Assembly (NCBI RefSeq): GCF_000426485.1
Contig: NZ_AUFL01000005.1
Span: 62,001 to 126,000, forward strand
Length of the DNA: 64,000 nt
Reading direction: 5' to 3'
Source: Indolivaga capnocytophagoides DSM 22835
GTDB lineage: Bacteria; Bacteroidota; Bacteroidia; Bacteroidales; Dysgonomonadaceae
Notes under the pieces: generated by a model
Told to the model about the DNA's origin: nothing
Databases searched by the model: none
What the model saw: only the letters and a program-made list of their open reading frames with translations
Shown: one piece after another, positions 63,201-64,000 of the stretch
How positions within the stretch are numbered: position 1 is the first letter of the stretch
Layout: each line of letters starts with the position of its first letter
Program-made: the position numbers and the translations under genes

Positions 63201-64000
63201 TAAAATATAAACGAATTGATGACAATTCGATACGAATCATGTTGCAAGATACTGCTACCATACAGTTGAATATAGCGCAAAAAGGAGCAGTCGAAGAAAC
63301 AACATTATATAAAGTTGCCGAATATGCTGCAAGAGGTTTAATGTCTGTACGCTCGTTCTCGGTCAATTATTCAGCTCGTAACGAAACCGCCATAGAAGGA
63401 TTCAGGCCGGGCATAGGTGATATGTTTGGACAGAAACGAACCGAATACGGCATAACCCCGGGACTTGATTTCGCTTTCGGATTGAAAGGTGGAGAAGAAT
63501 ACCTCAACAGAGCATTACGGAACGATTGGCTGGTGTTAGACGAAAATAATATATCGCCGGCAGTTTATAACTCGACCCGTAAGCTCGAATTGGAAGCAAC
63601 TCTGGAGCCAGCCAGAGGACTAAAAATCAGACTCAATGCTTTGCGAGAAAAAACAGATCGCATATCCTACCAATACTATGCGGATGCCCCTACCCTTAAA
63701 ACTTTGGGTGGAAGCTTTACAATAACAACCATATCATTAGCATCCAGCTTTGACAGTGGCAATTCAGGAAACGGATACTATTCCAAAGCATTTGAGAAGT
63801 TCCGTAAGAACAGAGACATCATTACCCGTCGGTGGGAAAATAAATTCAATGGCACACCCTACCCTAACTCCGGATTCATTGCACAAGCAGGACTTGGAAA
63901 TCAAGATTACTTTTCGGCTATAGGAGAACCTGTCAATAAAAATTCTTCGGATGTTCTTATTCCGGCATTCCTTGCTGCTTATACTGGACGAGATGTACGT
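57275..64000 (+). CDS. sprA: Cell surface protein SprA, T9SS translocon (cut by window edge)
   Basis: An uninterrupted frame from 57275 to the edge, at least 2242 codons. SprA (Sov in Porphyromonas) is the giant outer-membrane barrel through which type IX secretion cargo leaves the cell, and usual lengths are ~2350-2500, so only the end is missing. The start is probably TTG 57275: the frame closes at a stop at 57251 and holds no ATG before the signal peptide ('YFILITSLFICVISLF'). Visible family features include 'FGPGGVQVKTQGYVELSMG', 'DFDEKIQVNVNASVGDKV' and 'GLNYDTEATFDFDSKKAKL' near residues 150-230. The remaining T9SS genes are not in the window. Confidence 0.93.
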   Translation, partial: MNKSIKYFILITSLFICVISLFSTTSEKAESDFSYPAEEFTAPQDTGTLYPVKNTQITNYNDLIKKSPIDLKDPSNVQTQVEYDIKHNVYLFRTKIDNDEWVTPFTLNPQQYLDYSLKESMSRYFKQKNDETFNKKDEKEAFSLKDIKVNAGALERIFGPGGVQVKTQGYVELSMGLKNTSTDNPTLSQKNRNRTMFDFDEKIQVNVNASVGDKVNFGLNYDTEATFDFDSKKAKLAYEGKEDEIIRYLEAGNVSMNTTNSLITGATSLFGIRADLQFGKLKINTVISQKETQSQTASSSGGVQTTPFEFKADEYDENQHFFLSQYFRDNYDEAMSKLPYIQSPILITKIEVWVTNKQGNWDNARNIVAFADMGEYNKIGNTGKWNKQGTLDIPYNGANNLYSTINSSYSAARNKDQANAILTAAGLQTGQDFDKLENARKLDASEYTLNTKLGYISLNSALASDQVLAVAFEYTKGPETYKIGEFASEIPSQEGSAAKSGSLFLKLLKPVSLYPQSYTWDLMMKNVYKLGSIQIQKEKFRLNIAYQSDTVGTYINYIPEGNIKNQLLLRVMNLDRLNASNNANPDGIFDFLDGYTINAERGRVIFPVVEPFGEHLRKKIGNDAIAKKYVYQELYDSTLTVAQQTADKNKFKISGSFRASASSSSVISLNAMNVTKGSVKVTANGTVLTENVDYSVDYIAGTVTILNQSLIDTGTSINVSLEDQSLFSMQRQTLLGLNLSYDFTKNFNVGATILHMYEKPLTYKSSVGEEALKNTVWGLNTSYRTKSQWLTNLIDKLPFVNATAPSEISLNAEFAQMIPGHYENQYSGGYSYIDDFEAAKTRISLVNAYGWKLSSTPTLFEESKLTNDIAYGNNRARLAWFNIDNLFTRNTSRTPSHITKEDRDNPFVREINIKEIYPGKDIVSTEASTLTALNLSFYPTERGPYNLDDVSLNSDGQLLNPQNRWGGITRKLDNTNFENSNIEYIEFWLLDPFVENGKNNVNNTGGDLYFNLGEISEDVLKDGKKFFENGLPTDPLSTEYETTKWGRVPTRQSTAYAFDNTLSNEARARQDVGLNGLSTADELQFPTYVTYLNNLRSKLSSSAISKMEQDPFSPLNDPSGDNYHYYRGSDYDAQKTSILDRYKYFNGTEGNTITNTNESYSTAASSVPDVEDLNQDYTMNESDNYYQYKVKLDPNNMNVGSNYISEIREVSVTLSNGTPSTNKWYQFKIPLSDYNNTKNGNKKVGNIQGFKTIRFMRMFVTDFKQETYLRFATLDLVRGEWRTYTQTLQDGINQGQGSINVSAVNIEENSSKTPVNYVVPPGVKRIIDSNQSQLVEDNEQALALQVLNLEPSDARAIYKNTVYDLRRYKRLQMFTHAEELADGQDIGQNEITVFLRLGSDYKNNYYEYEIPLSITPPGRYSNKNDNDRETVWPKENMFDFPLKLLTNLKLERNKEKRKAGSEVSYTTLYSTNDPDNQQNKVSIIGNPSLSDIQVMMIGVRNNSRTLKSAEIWVNELRMTDFDEEGGWAAQGNLNINLSDIGSVSFTGRKETIGFGSIDQSLNERRSDDYSTYTIATNLDLGRFIPEKINASIPFYYSYSNQTTTPKYDPLNQDITLKESLDLVDTKAEKDSIKNLAQDKTVTKSLSFSNVKFDIKSKNPMPYDPANFTFGYAYSETQITNPTTVYDITKNQKTTFSYSYSPGVKTWEPFKNIKSKAPLAQYPKSLGINLLPSNISFNSYTTRYNTETLTRDLDSYLLGGDSKASEFMTWSQTFYWDRDFSLNWDLLRNLKISLQTGTRAEIADEPYLQIYKRLDRDEYEVWRDSVSNSIKNQSGPLSYRQTAKVTYTLPLNNIPFLSWISSSANYDSQYSWDRGATVESEEIGNIITNNITLSSNNRFDLTALYNKSAFLRKVNAKFGSNNRRSNNQRPERAKPERLKRFSQEITLNPDSGTVVNHNLSTKRIDIVARRDGRVFKVKYKRIDDNSIRIMLQDTATIQLNIAQKGAVEETTLYKVAEYAARGLMSVRSFSVNYSARNETAIEGFRPGIGDMFGQKRTEYGITPGLDFAFGLKGGEEYLNRALRNDWLVLDENNISPAVYNSTRKLELEATLEPARGLKIRLNALREKTDRISYQYYADAPTLKTLGGSFTITTISLASSFDSGNSGNGYYSKAFEKFRKNRDIITRRWENKFNGTPYPNSGFIAQAGLGNQDYFSAIGEPVNKNSSDVLIPAFLAAYTGRDVR

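Overview
The window is AT-rich, densely coded, and reads as a Bacteroidetes chromosome, most likely order Bacteroidales and close to Dysgonomonas (the genus is inference). Markers are a type IX secretion gene (sprA), a CarboxypepD_reg/TonB-type outer membrane barrel, DUF4295 beside rpmB-rpmG, DUF2023 beside flavodoxin, DUF4301 beside gmd-fcl, sphingo/inositol-lipid type genes, and promoters of the Bacteroidetes -33 TTTG / -7 TAnnTTTG type. No tRNA, rRNA, CRISPR array, phage or insertion sequence was seen.

Layout. 1-9 kb: end of a nucleotidyltransferase and two separate CDP-glycerol glycerophosphotransferase-like genes (371 and 7874), with a DUF937-OmpA fusion, a U32 family protein, a YjdM-like zinc ribbon protein, fabD, a lipoprotein nitroreductase and pheS between them. 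9-13.4 kb: an unknown protein, the DUF2023-flavodoxin pair and tex. 13.5-18.5 kb: a minus-strand inositol gene cluster (inositol phosphate synthase, HAD protein, CDP-alcohol phosphotransferase, ATP-grasp protein, nucleotidyltransferase). 18.5-25.6 kb: pdxA, an unknown gene coupled to rlmN, pgi, gpsA, lysS. 26-31.5 kb: an HU-membrane-LysM protein, HU, rimO, ftsY, and rpmB-rpmG-DUF4295. 31.7-45 kb: mainly envelope genes (a kinase-like/outer membrane barrel protein, a giant AsmA-like protein, a TonB-type barrel, a MATE exporter, an OmpA protein) plus a radical SAM gene. 45-49 kb: GDP-fucose synthesis (gmd-fcl) with DUF4301. 49-57 kb: two small unknown genes, a hydrolase-dead RelA, a frameshifted gene, an M3 peptidase and ruvA. 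57.3 kb to the right edge: sprA, still open at the end.

How the genes relate. The window mixes core housekeeping genes with an unusual share of envelope chemistry: phosphopolymer or phospho-alcohol transfer, inositol lipid head groups, activated fucose, outer membrane barrels and secretion. The inositol cluster looks self-contained from glucose-6-phosphate to an inositol-bearing product, and pgi lies a few kilobases away.

The main non-coding signal is a family of dispersed intergenic palindromes with core AAGGTCnCAGACCTT. There are about twelve good copies plus several decayed ones, none seen inside a gene. At two sites (34425 and 57162) the palindrome heads a conserved block of about 90 bp directly upstream of a plus-strand gene. 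A second, different element with 14-bp terminal inverted repeats lies at 55951-56187.
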